Positions 1-6,901 of a DNA stretch of 20,946 bases are shown piece after piece. A model generated the notes under the pieces. It ran no database searches. It saw nothing but the letters and a program-made list of their open reading frames with translations, and was not told the origin of the DNA. A program made the position numbers and the translations under genes. Each line of letters starts with the position of its first letter. The stretch's first letter is position 1. Origin of the DNA: JBKHDT01 sp046541195 (GTDB taxonomy: Bacteria > Pseudomonadota > Gammaproteobacteria > Halothiobacillales > Halothiobacillaceae); contig JBKHDT010000041.1 in assembly GCA_046541195.1 (NCBI GenBank), positions 1-20,946 on the forward strand, in the 5' to 3' direction.

Positions 1-64
1 ATTCGAACCCTGTGATCGATACCGGTTCGGCTTGACGCCAGCGCCCAGGATGACTGACTCTTGG

Positions 65-92
65 GAAGCGCCAATCTGGCTGGCGCTTCTTT
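65..92 (+). terminator. Intrinsic terminator of an upstream transcript
   Basis: A perfect 9-bp stem (GAAGCGCCA, 65-73, with TGGCGCTTC, 81-89) closes a 7-base loop and is followed by TTT. It lies before the Shine-Dalgarno sequence of the gene at 120, so it should end a transcript entering from the left edge. One reading frame open from the edge stops at TGA 33-35, which could be the end of that upstream gene, but 11 codons are too few to judge. Confidence 0.7.
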
Positions 93-119
93 AATCTGTT
101 ACCTGAAGGAGTAGGGTGC

Positions 120-605
120 ATGAAAAATAAGGTTTTGAAAAATGCCGTTGCCCTGGTCGTGGGTTTGGGCTTGAGTACTGTCGCCTGGTCTGCCGAGACC
201 CTCTGCTTTGAGCTCAAGCCGCAGGAGTCGGCACCCGTGACCTCTCTGGTCTACAAGCTGCAAGTCACCGACAAGGGAGATGGGGTATTCGATCTGCAGG
301 GGCGTTCGCGCGCGATCAGTGCCAACGAGCCGGTCATTGAAACCTGGCGCGTGGTTAGCGGCGTCGCGGCCACCATGCCGGATGGGCTGGAGGTTTCAAT
401 CGTGACCTCCGACATAGCAGATTGGCGCAGTACAGTGGGCATCGAGGAAACACTGCATACCTCTGACGTGCACATGCTGCTTGATCTTGCTACTTTCGAA
501 GGTACTTTCCACGCCGTCAATTTCTCGCACAACACCAATCCGCAGATACCTGACCTCACGACCGGATTGAACGGTACGGCGGGCTTGGTCACCTGTCCCT
601 TTTGA
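120..605 (+). CDS. Small secreted protein of unknown function
   Basis: The product has 161 residues and I do not recognise its family. The first 25 residues form a typical Sec signal peptide: lysines at 2, 4 and 7, then a hydrophobic stretch rich in A, V, L and G. A likely signal peptidase I site follows AWSA at residue 25. The mature part is about 136 residues, looks mainly beta-stranded and is moderately acidic. It has two cysteines near its ends (C29 and C159), which could form a disulfide joining the termini in the periplasm. The start is well supported by AAGGAG at 106-111, 8 bases before the ATG. The gene stands alone between a terminator and the long DnaA-box region. It is less GC-rich than the housekeeping genes to the right, which fits an accessory gene. 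That it is a real gene is likely; its function is open. Confidence 0.75.
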   Translation: MKNKVLKNAVALVVGLGLSTVAWSAETLCFELKPQESAPVTSLVYKLQVTDKGDGVFDLQGRSRAISANEPVIETWRVVSGVAATMPDGLEVSIVTSDIADWRSTVGIEETLHTSDVHMLLDLATFEGTFHAVNFSHNTNPQIPDLTTGLNGTAGLVTCPF

Positions 606-874
606 TTCGGACGGTTTCATCGCCTAAGCCTTGATCGAATCGGAGAGCTTGCCAAGGGGAACCCTGCGAAGCTTTCCATGGCTTCGTGGGCTTGTGTGTG
701 CTGTCGCGCGCTCGCTGGCGAAGTTCGTGTTCAGTAAACCCCGGCCGGGCTGTGCGACTCAATGGATTGCGCCATTGGTATCTGGACGGCCTTTCCCCAG
801 TCCTGCCGGGCTTGGACCATGGGAGGCCCTAATGGAATAAATAGCCCAAGGGCCGAAGACCAGGGGTGCCAGTC

Positions 875-924
875 GGGCAACCATGTCCCAATCGGGAATC
901 TGAAGCACTCTTGCAGAGAATCCC
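875..924 (-). repeat. Dispersed palindromic repeat, copy 1
   Basis: Read on the minus strand, GGGATTC (918-924) and GATTCCC (894-900) flank a 17-base loop containing CTGCAAGAGTGCTT. GATTGGGACAT follows directly and TGCCC lies at 875-879. The same order of elements occurs at 5369, 17964 and 20836. This copy lies inside the long gene-free region, about 270 bp past the stop of the secreted-protein gene, and is the most diverged in its second hairpin. Confidence 0.6.
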
Positions 925-1170
925 ACAGAGTCTCTCGGCGAGATGCTCCGGCTGCAGGGTGCTCACCTGATTGGCCATGCCGGGCCTCGGCGGACGCCTT
1001 CGGCACGAGTCAACCACCTGCAATGATCTTTGCGGGCGCTGGCCCATGTGCGTTGTGATCGTGCTGATGCGCCGTCGCCGGCAGGACAGCAACCGTCCTT
1101 AAACCGCCGCCATATCCGGTGCAAAGACTTGCCAGTCAGCGGTTCAACGGGCCGTGCGGCTTTTTGTGAT

Positions 1171-1428
1171 CTTTCCACAAAAACTGTGGATAACCTTGTG
1201 CGTGAAGTGCGGGGAACCCGCCTGCAGATAACTGCGACAGACACTTGTCGCCGCTGCTCAGGACTTGACCAGCCCGGCGGTGATGCCAGCGATGATCTTT
1301 TTAATTTTTTGATTTTTAAAGATTATTTCGTTTTCTGGCGCGTGGTGTATTGACATCCGCCGGGATCTGGTGTGTATGTCCGGCGCGCCGTGTGAGGTCA
1401 TTGCCGATCTCTGAGACGTTGTGGAAAA
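1171..1428. other. DnaA-box module 1
   Basis: A head-to-head pair of sites, CTTTCCACA (1171-1179) and TGTGGATAA (1185-1193), is separated by 5 bases; the second is a perfect reverse DnaA box. TGTG follows 3 bases later. An AT-rich tract begins 111 bases after the start of the perfect box (1296-1334). Its edge at 1294-1306, GATCTTTTTAATT, resembles the E. coli oriC 13-mer GATCTNTTNTTTT. A further site, TGTGGAAAA (1420-1428), lies 235 bases after the perfect box. Confidence 0.6.
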
Positions 1429-1527
1429 GCATTGCAACCTATCGGATTCCGATCGGCTGGTCGCGGCGCCGGCAAGGGAGCCGGTTTCCGAGCAGCTGGT
1501 CGGGCGTGGTGGCGGTTGCCGAAGCGA

Positions 1528-1786
1528 TTTTCCGGAAAAACTGTGGATAACGCTGTGTGTCACCTGGGCGGACTGTTCTGAAACCCTGTCCGAACAGGAG
1601 CTTGGCGGCGCTGGGCAAGAGGCTGCCACCTGCCTGGGTGACCGGATGCGTTCTTTATTAAGTTACTGAATTAGAAAGACTTTGTTTTTTCGTCGCGTTC
1701 GTGTGTCCGTTCAGGGCCGATCGCCCGGGTGTGCCTGCCTTGGCGCACAGCAGGGCAGAACCCGGCGCGGCCCATCTTGTGGAAAA
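1528..1786. other. DnaA-box module 2
   Basis: The order of module 1 is repeated: TTTTCCGGA (1528-1536), a 5-base spacer, the perfect reverse box TGTGGATAA (1542-1550) and TGTG 3 bases on. An AT-rich tract follows at 1651-1690, 109 bases after the box start, and TGTGGAAAA at 1778-1786, 236 bases after it. The first half-site has GG where a DnaA box has AC, so that half is probably decayed. Confidence 0.6.
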
Positions 1787-2068
1787 AATTAGGATGCTTG
1801 CGAATCAGGTTCGGCCGAGCCGGTCTTGCCTGGTTTACTTGTTCACACCGTCCTGTTTTCCGGAGATTGCATCGTTTGGTGGAATGCGCACCCGGCGGGT
1901 CATCCAAAGGCCGGTCTGCCCGCCCGTCCGTCCAGGCTAAGCTCCTGACCTGGTTGTGTCCCGCGGCTTTACGCGCTTTGGGTTGATGATGCCCGGGCGC
2001 GGGGCCAGCGCCGGCGGATGAACGCCGATGGCTGGATGACCTCGGTGTGAGGATTCATCAAATGTTCA

Positions 2069-2317
2069 CTTTTCCACAAAATCTGTGGAAAAGCCTGTGC
2101 AAAAACTCCGCGAAACCAGGACTTTCCGCATGGCGCCGTGCTTGGCCCCAGTTTGGTTGTTCATTGACCACCTGGGGTGTTCGCTTGGGATGGTGTTTTT
2201 CAGGTTATTGAAATTCAAGTGTTAATTTGGTCGATAGTGGTTCTGGACGCCACCTGTGGCGGTTTTTCCGTTTCGCCCGGATCACGGGGGAAATTAGCGT
2301 GGGCTTGTTGTGGATAA
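2069..2317. other. DnaA-box module 3
   Basis: A perfect 10-bp inverted repeat (CTTTTCCACA 2069-2078, TGTGGAAAAG 2084-2093, 5-base spacer) carries two one-mismatch boxes. TGTG again follows downstream. An AT-rich tract (2194-2230) begins 110 bases after the reverse box, and the perfect box TGTGGATAA (2309-2317) lies 225 bases after it. Part of the AT tract (AGGTTATTGAAATTCAAG) resembles the tract of module 2 (AAGTTACTGAATTAGAAAG), so the modules may descend from one ancestor. Confidence 0.6.
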
Positions 2318-2548
2318 CGTGAGAAAGTCTCGCCAAGTGCTTGCTGTGTCGTGGGACTTTGACGCCAGACGTCCGGCGTCGGCGGTACGAGGGCGGGACC
2401 CGGGTTTTGACAGGGTCGGGCGGTCTCCCGGCGGAAGGAAACCGGGCCGGGCCAGGGGCCGCATCACGACGGGCGCGGCCGGTCGCTCGCCAACACGGTA
2501 GCCGCGCTGAGGACGAACCGCGGGGTGGCCGAACGTCGCCGTGCGTGG

Positions 2549-3007
2549 TCAATCCCCTTCAAGCGAGAGAACATGCCGCCACTGGGCCTCGGTAACGGGC
2601 ATGATGGACAGCCGGTTACCCTTGCGGACCAGCGGCATGTCGGCCAGCGCCGGGTCCTCGCGCATTTCGTTCAGGGTGATCACCCGGGCGGTGTGCCGAA
2701 CGTATTTGACGTCCACCCGGAACCAGCGAGGGTTGTCGGGCGTGGACTTCGGGTCGTGGTATTTCGCCTCCGGGTCCCAGGCCGTGTCGTCCGGGTAGCC
2801 GGCGCGCACCACTTCCATGATGCCGACAATGCCGGGCACCTTGGTGTTGGAGTGGTAGAAGAATGCCTGATCCCCGACCTGCATCTGGTCACGCATCATG
2901 TTGCGTGCCTGGTAGTTGCGCACGCCATCCCAGGGTTCGACACCCACCCGCTTCAGATCGTCGATTCCAAAGACGTCGGGTTCCGATTTCATCAACCAGT
3001 GGGCCAT
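2549..3007 (-). CDS. EVE-domain protein
   Basis: The product from the chosen start has 152 residues and spans one EVE domain, a PUA-like fold that binds modified bases in nucleic acids. The family signature is clear: an N-terminal MAHWLMKSEPDVFGIDDL, then WDGVRNYQARNMMR, GDQAFFYHSN and a VGIMEV strand. Residues W, K, S and E near the start and the RNYQARN motif line the ligand pocket in this family. An ATG 7 codons upstream exists (3028), but 3007 is preferred because AGAGGA stands 7 bases before it and family members begin at this point. Stand-alone EVE proteins (THYN1-like) are common in proteobacteria, and their cellular role is not settled. It runs on the same strand as fau, 73 bases downstream of it, so it could be read from the same transcript. 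Confidence 0.88.
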   Translation of the reverse strand: MAHWLMKSEPDVFGIDDLKRVGVEPWDGVRNYQARNMMRDQMQVGDQAFFYHSNTKVPGIVGIMEVVRAGYPDDTAWDPEAKYHDPKSTPDNPRWFRVDVKYVRHTARVITLNEMREDPALADMPLVRKGNRLSIMPVTEAQWRHVLSLEGD

Positions 3008-3080
3008 GGGGGGTTCCTCTTGGTGCAAGGCTGGCGGGACAGGCCGACCGTTCCACAGTCCAGCTCGTGTTTTCGGGCGA

Positions 3081-3686
3081 TCAGATGCGCCGCGGTTTTT
3101 GCAGTCCCCGCTCGGTCAGGATCAGATCCAGCGGGACATCCCAGGGTTCACGGGGCAGGGCGGGGTGGCGTTGCAGCTCGAACGCGACGCCGACCAGCCA
3201 GGGGGCGCCCCGCTTGCGGGCGAAGCCGGCGAGGCTGCGATCATAGAAGCCCCCGCCCATGCCCAGTCGGTTGCCGGCTTCATCAAAACCCACCAGGGGC
3301 ATCAGGATCAGGTCGAGTTTCCCGACAGGCCGCGGCAAGGCGCCGACAGGTTCTCCGATTCCGTGCCGATTCCTGCGCAGTGGCGTGCCCGGAATCCAGC
3401 GGCGGAAAGTCAGGCTGCGGTCCGCGCGCAGGCAGGGCAGGTACAGGCGCTTGCCGCCGCCGGCATGGATGTTTCGGGTGATACGCGCAAGCGGTGTCAG
3501 GTCTGCTTCGCCGTCATTGGGCAGGTAGAGCGCCACGTGCCGGGCGTTCTTCCAGAAGGTACTGCGCAGGAGCGCGGCGAGCATTCGTCTTTCATACCGG
3601 TGCCGGTGACCGGAAGGCAGGTTCCGGCGCGCTGCACGGTAATGAGTGCGAAGTGACTTTCTGTCGGGTGGGGGCAGGGAATGCAT
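3081..3686 (-). CDS. fau: 5-formyltetrahydrofolate cyclo-ligase
   Basis: This 201-residue protein belongs to the 5-formyl-THF cyclo-ligase family (YgfA). It converts 5-formyltetrahydrofolate to 5,10-methenyl-THF using ATP, returning the stored folate to one-carbon metabolism. Family landmarks are the basic N-terminal helix (RTHYRAARRNLP), YLPNDGEADLTPL near residue 55, and the nucleotide- and folate-binding segment GFDEAGNRLGMGGGFYDR around residues 138-155. Length is normal. It lies directly downstream of 6S RNA on the same strand, as in E. coli. The ATG at 3686 has no obvious Shine-Dalgarno sequence and lies 16 bases past the 6S closing stem, so translation may depend on processing of the joint transcript. 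Confidence 0.92.
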   Translation of the reverse strand: MHSLPPPDRKSLRTHYRAARRNLPSGHRHRYERRMLAALLRSTFWKNARHVALYLPNDGEADLTPLARITRNIHAGGGKRLYLPCLRADRSLTFRRWIPGTPLRRNRHGIGEPVGALPRPVGKLDLILMPLVGFDEAGNRLGMGGGFYDRSLAGFARKRGAPWLVGVAFELQRHPALPREPWDVPLDLILTERGLQKPRRI

Positions 3687-3701
3687 GATTCGTAATGAGG
3701 G

Positions 3702-3884
3702 GTCTTCCGAAACGCCGCGGCCGGCTCTCCGACCTTGAACCGAAAAGGTTCAAGTTGGAGGTTGCGCAGGTACATCAGGCTTTCCGGCGAACGGACATGC
3801 ACACAGTACCGTGTGGCTTCCCCCAGTGTCGCTGATTAAGGCTCAAGGGATTCAAGAGCCTGCTCGCGCACGTTCCAGAAGACT
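3702..3884 (-). ncRNA. ssrS: 6S RNA
   Basis: 6S RNA binds the sigma-70 form of RNA polymerase by mimicking an open promoter and lowers transcription in stationary phase. The minus strand between zapA and fau folds as expected. A 13-bp closing stem with two G-U pairs joins 3871-3883 to 3702-3714. An 8-bp hairpin (CTTGAACC / GGTTCAAG, 3734-3741 with 3747-3754) matches the conserved CUUGAACC hairpin of the E. coli RNA. Two further hairpins lie at 3800-3815 (CACAC / GTGTG) and 3840-3860 (GGCTC / GAGCC). The span of about 183 nt is close to E. coli 6S (184 nt). The position zapA-ssrS-fau is conserved in gammaproteobacteria. Exact ends are inferred from the stem. Confidence 0.9.
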
Positions 3885-3899
3885 TGGGTTCACTGTAGC

Positions 3900-4211
3900 C
3901 TATTTCATGTCGGTCGCGCAATCGTCGATCGCTGCCCCGATTTGCCTGGCCAGCAGCTCGAGACGTTTGGATATCTCGTCGTCCACCGCCAGCTCCCGGT
4001 CCTTGAGCTCAAGCAGCTCGTGCGTGATGTTCAGGGCCGCCAGTACCGCGATGCGGTCGGCGCCAATCACCCGGCGGGCCGCCCGGATCTCGCGCATGCG
4101 CTCGTCCAGATACTGAGCGGTGCGATGCAGGACCTCGCGCTCTTCCGGCGGACAGGCAATGCGGTATTCCTTGTCGAGAATCGTGATGTTGACGGTGTCT
4201 GTCTGGTTCAT
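3900..4211 (-). CDS. zapA: Cell division protein ZapA
   Basis: This 103-residue protein matches ZapA, which binds FtsZ filaments at midcell and crosslinks them into the Z ring. The N-terminal globular part shows VNITILDKEYRIACPPEEREVL and the AQYLDERMREIR helix. From about residue 50 a long helix (RIAVLAALNITHELLEL) continues into a coiled-coil that mediates dimer and tetramer formation. Length is standard. Its ATG overlaps the stop of the upstream zapB-like gene in an ATGA arrangement, indicating coupled translation. 6S RNA begins about 16 bases after its stop. Confidence 0.93.
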   Translation of the reverse strand: MNQTDTVNITILDKEYRIACPPEEREVLHRTAQYLDERMREIRAARRVIGADRIAVLAALNITHELLELKDRELAVDDEISKRLELLARQIGAAIDDCATDMK

Positions 4212-4411
4212 GCGCCTGATTCCTGTGCCGCCGGCAGCTCATTGAGAATGCGCACCACCTCTCGCTCGGCGGCTTGCAGCCTCTGTTTCAGTTCATCCCG
4301 TTCGTCCCGAAGCTGGGCGACCTGCCCGACCAGCACCCCGTTTTCGGCGTGCAGTTGGCGGCACAGCTCGGTCAGCGCGTGGACCTTCTTTTCGAATTCG
4401 GCCAGTTCCAT
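4208..4411 (-). CDS. ZapB-like coiled-coil protein (TIGR02449-type)
   Basis: This 67-residue protein is almost entirely one predicted helix with heptad-like spacing: LAEFEKKVHALTELCRQL, then GQVAQLRDERDELKQRLQ. It ends in a short polar tail. Small coiled-coil proteins of this type lie directly before zapA in Pseudomonas and Xanthomonas relatives (TIGR02449) and resemble ZapB, the ZapA partner in the Z-ring network. Its stop overlaps the ATG of zapA by 4 bases, so the two are co-translated. I chose the ATG at 4411 because the frame upstream is low-complexity and has no coiled-coil character. The division role is inferred from context and shape. Confidence 0.8.
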   Translation of the reverse strand: MELAEFEKKVHALTELCRQLHAENGVLVGQVAQLRDERDELKQRLQAAEREVVRILNELPAAQESGA

Positions 4412-4578
4412 TGTTCGGGTGCTCCGGGATGGACAGTTCTCGCGATGGTCTCGGTCCGCAAGCGATGCCCTGGCGGATGCTGCCTGGGCGCGCACCGTGC
4501 GTGCGGGTCCGCGCGCGCCAGCCGGGTGGGGCGATGCCGTCCTGGCGGCTGCGCGTGCTGGTGGAACAGCGATTGGAA

Positions 4579-4584
4579 AGTGTA
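4579..4584 (-). promoter_or_regulatory. Possible extended -10 element for the zapB-zapA-ssrS-fau transcript
   Basis: On the minus strand TGCTACACT gives a TGn extended -10 with TACACT at 4579-4584. No good -35 is seen. It lies in the 368-bp divergent gap between the zapB-like gene and ygfB, about 160 bases upstream of the first ATG. I saw no convincing promoter for ygfB in that gap. Confidence 0.3.
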
Positions 4585-4779
4585 GCATTGACCCAGGGGC
4601 TTTGGGTGTCGTCGCACCTGCGGATTGCCCTGGGCAAGCCGCTTGGGTCGGCTTCTCTAGGCTTGCCATCAAGTTGCAAAGGCTACGGGCTGCCCTGCCT
4701 GTGTCGTGCTGACCGTGCCCCGCGGCGGTCGTTGCGGAGTGGTTTGGTCGGGCGCCCAGGCGGATCATGGAGGGGTGTC

Positions 4780-5337
4780 ATGTCGAACGAGGCGATTTCC
4801 TACGAGCAGGTCACCGAGGCGCTGGAGCAAGCTGGCGCGCCGCTGGATGCCGCGGAGGCGCATGGGGTGCTTCTGGGGTTGTTCGCTTCGGTTGGCGCAG
4901 TCAGTCGACGTCGGTGGCTGGATGAGCTGATTCCGGAGCAGGCGCGCGGCGGGCAGACGGATCAGCTGCCCATTCGAGCCCTGTATGATCAGGTGGTCGC
5001 CCAACTCGGTCAGGCGGACAACCTCGGCCTTGACTTGTGCCTGCCCGAGGACGAGGTGGCCTTCGACGAGCGGTTGCAGGCCCTCCGGGACTGGTGTCAG
5101 GGGTATCTGTACGGGTTCGGTGCCGGCGGCGGGGTCCCGGAGCAGTTGCCGGAGGATGCGCGGGAGGTGTTCGATGACCTGTTGCAGATTGGGCAGCTCG
5201 ATGCCGACAGTGCCGCTTCGGAGGCAAATGAGCAGGCCTACGCGGAACTGGTCGAATACCTCCGGGCCGGGATCGTGGTTCTGCACCTGGCACTGCATCC
5301 CGGCGCGTTGCCGGCGCCCGGACAGCGGCTGCATTGA
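4780..5337 (+). CDS. ygfB: UPF0149 family protein YgfB
   Basis: This 185-residue acidic protein belongs to the YgfB / UPF0149 family. Recognisable parts are the YEQVTEALEQAGAPLDAAEAHGVLLGLF opening (residues 8-35) and the WCQGYLYGFG segment near residue 110. The C-terminal helix AYAELVEYLRAGIVVLHLALHP is also typical. In Pseudomonas a YgfB homologue modulates expression of a beta-lactam resistance amidase; the molecular role elsewhere is uncertain. The start is supported by GGAGG at 4769-4773, 6 bases before the ATG. It opens the ygfB-pepP-ubiH-ubiI gene order found in E. coli, divergent from zapA. Confidence 0.9.
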   Translation: MSNEAISYEQVTEALEQAGAPLDAAEAHGVLLGLFASVGAVSRRRWLDELIPEQARGGQTDQLPIRALYDQVVAQLGQADNLGLDLCLPEDEVAFDERLQALRDWCQGYLYGFGAGGGVPEQLPEDAREVFDDLLQIGQLDADSAASEANEQAYAELVEYLRAGIVVLHLALHPGALPAPGQRLH

Positions 5338-5368
5338 GATCCGGGGCGCTGCCGCCTTTGTCGGGCGA

Positions 5369-5418
5369 GGGAATCGCGGCACGAAGGCGGGGATTCCCGA
5401 TCGGGGCATCCATGCCCC
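5369..5418 (+). repeat. Dispersed palindromic repeat, copy 2
   Basis: This is the best-formed copy. GGGAATC (5369-5375) pairs with GATTCCC (5392-5398) around a 16-base loop holding GGCACGAAGGC. A second perfect hairpin follows, GGGGCAT (5403-5409) with ATGCCCC (5412-5418). It begins 31 bases past the ygfB stop codon, in the 207-bp gap before pepP. Confidence 0.65.
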
Positions 5419-5450
5419 GGTGCACCCATGGTTTGTGCCGCCACGCGCCG

Positions 5451-5480
5451 AGCATCCATGCCCCGTGCGGGAATGTTCCG
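5451..5480 (-). repeat. Dispersed palindromic repeat, partial inverted copy
   Basis: On the minus strand ATTCCCGCACGGGGCAT (5458-5474), followed by GGATGC (5452-5457), repeats the second half of the element at 5369-5418 in opposite orientation, 30-odd bases away. The 5' half of the element is not clearly present. Confidence 0.5.
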
Positions 5481-5544
5481 CGTTCGCGCGGACCCTTGCC
5501 GGTCGGGCATTCTGACCGTCTCTTTCTTCAGGAACAGCCTTGCA

Positions 5545-6843
5545 ATGAAAGCACACCAGCGCCGCAGGAAACGTCTGCTCAAGCAACTGGGGCCTTCCTC
5601 GGCCGCGATTCTTCCGGCGGCCTCGGAGCAGGTCCGCAACCGGGACAACCTGCACCCCTTTCGACAAAGCTCCGATTTCATCTATCTGACCGGCCTGCAT
5701 GAACCGGATGCCTTCCTGGTACTGGTTCCGGGGCGGCAGGCCGGGGCGAGTCTGCTGTTTCTTCGGCCACGCGACCCGGAAGTCGAACGCTGGGATGGTC
5801 CGATGGTCGGACTGGAGGGCGCCGTGTCCGATTACGGCGCGGACGAGGCCTTTGCCGTCGGTCGGCTGGACGAGCTGATGCCCGAGTTGCTTGAGGGTGT
5901 CCAGACGCTCTGGCTCCCTTTCGAGTCCGAGGGGTTGATGGTCCGGGCGCAGCAATGGTTCTCGGTGCTTCGGTGTCGCAGTCGGGCCGGCGTGGTCCCG
6001 CCGCGCTGTCTGCGGGATCTGTCTGCGCTGATTCACGAGCAGCGCCTGATCAAGTCGGCCGCCGAGATCCGCGCCCTGCGCCGGGCCGCGGAGGTCTCGG
6101 CCGAGGCCCATCGGGCAGCCATGCTGGCCGTGAAACCCGGCCGGTACGAGTACGAGATCGAGGCGGAACTGTTGCGCAGGATGCGTGCCTCCAATGGCCA
6201 GCCCTCCTTCCTGCCCATCGTGGCCGGTGGTGCGAACGCCTGCGTATTGCATTACCGGGCCAACGACTGTCGCCTGCGTGACGGCGAGCTCGTGCTGATC
6301 GATGCGGGTGCCGAGCTGGGGGATGCCTATGCCGGCGACATCACCCGGACCGTCCCGGTGAACGGTCGGTTCACGCCGGCCCAGCGCGCGGTCTACGAAG
6401 TGGTGCTGGCGGCGCAGCAGGCCGCGATCGACGCCAGCGTGCCGGGGGCCTGTTTCGATGCGCCGCACCAGGCGGCGGTAACCGTGATCACCGAGGGGCT
6501 GGTCGAACTGGGACTGTTGTCGGGAAAGCCGCGCAAGCTGATCGAAAAGGGGGCGTACAAGCGGTTTTTCATGCACCGGACCGGGCACTGGCTGGGCCTG
6601 GACGTGCATGATGTCGGCGATTACAAGATCGACGGCCAGTGGCGACCGCTTCAGCCAGGCATGGTGACCACGGTCGAGCCGGGCCTGTACCTTGGTCATG
6701 ACCGGGACATCCCGAAAAAGTATCGCAATATCGGGATCCGGATCGAGGATGACGTGCTGGTAACCGCGGAGGGACCGGAGGTGCTGACGGGTGGCGTGCC
6801 CAAGACGGTGGCCGGGATCGAGGCCCTGATGGCCGGCGAGTGA
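5545..6843 (+). CDS. pepP: Xaa-Pro aminopeptidase P
   Basis: This 432-residue cytoplasmic enzyme removes an N-terminal residue that precedes proline, using two metal ions. An N-terminal creatinase-like domain (about 1-170) contains FRQSSDFIYLTGLHEPDA. The C-terminal pita-bread domain carries all five metal ligands: D253 (LIDAGAE), D265 (AGDITRT), H348 (HRTGHWLGLDVHDVG), E378 (TVEPGLYL) and E401 (GIRIEDD). The ATG at 5545 was chosen over upstream in-frame codons because MKAHQRRRKRLLKQLG fits the family start, AGGAA stands about 10 bases upstream, and the extra upstream codons run through intergenic DNA. Length is close to E. coli PepP (441). Its stop lies 58 bases before the ubiH start. Confidence 0.95.
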   Translation: MKAHQRRRKRLLKQLGPSSAAILPAASEQVRNRDNLHPFRQSSDFIYLTGLHEPDAFLVLVPGRQAGASLLFLRPRDPEVERWDGPMVGLEGAVSDYGADEAFAVGRLDELMPELLEGVQTLWLPFESEGLMVRAQQWFSVLRCRSRAGVVPPRCLRDLSALIHEQRLIKSAAEIRALRRAAEVSAEAHRAAMLAVKPGRYEYEIEAELLRRMRASNGQPSFLPIVAGGANACVLHYRANDCRLRDGELVLIDAGAELGDAYAGDITRTVPVNGRFTPAQRAVYEVVLAAQQAAIDASVPGACFDAPHQAAVTVITEGLVELGLLSGKPRKLIEKGAYKRFFMHRTGHWLGLDVHDVGDYKIDGQWRPLQPGMVTTVEPGLYLGHDRDIPKKYRNIGIRIEDDVLVTAEGPEVLTGGVPKTVAGIEALMAGE

Positions 6844-6901
6844 CGTGATCCTGCAGCTTGCCGGTCACGGCGCGTTGCGGATCAAGAATGCGGAGGACGT
6901 G

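Larger units (their letters stand above)
606..2548. other. Long gene-free region with DnaA-box-like sites (candidate origin or DnaA-binding locus)
   Basis: No open frame in this 1.9 kb looks like a protein: all are short, low-complexity translations of GC-rich DNA. The region holds three exact matches to the DnaA box TTATCCACA in reverse orientation (1185-1193, 1542-1550, 2309-2317). Four sites have one mismatch (1420-1428, 1778-1786, 2070-2078, 2084-2092) and one has two (1171-1179). Three AT-rich tracts interrupt otherwise GC-rich DNA. Clustered DnaA boxes beside AT-rich DNA are the hallmark of bacterial oriC and, without unwinding activity, of datA or DARS-like loci. No dnaA, dnaN, mnmG or rpmH lies in the window, so the usual oriC neighbours are not seen. 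The outer parts (606-870, 925-1160 and 2320-2548) show nothing I can identify. Confidence 0.6.

Noticed and set aside
1..35. TTCGAACC-like tRNA T-arm and a 6-bp inverted repeat at the left edge
   Set aside because: The surrounding bases do not form an acceptor stem or the rest of a tRNA on either strand, and the edge truncates the evidence.
631..2501. Several short open frames in the gene-free region
   Set aside because: They overlap one another on both strands, lack Shine-Dalgarno sites, run across DnaA boxes and AT tracts, and show no protein-like composition.
4765..6699. Minus-strand open frame of 644 codons over ygfB and pepP
   Set aside because: It is antisense to ygfB and pepP, shows the same biased composition and has no recognisable motif.
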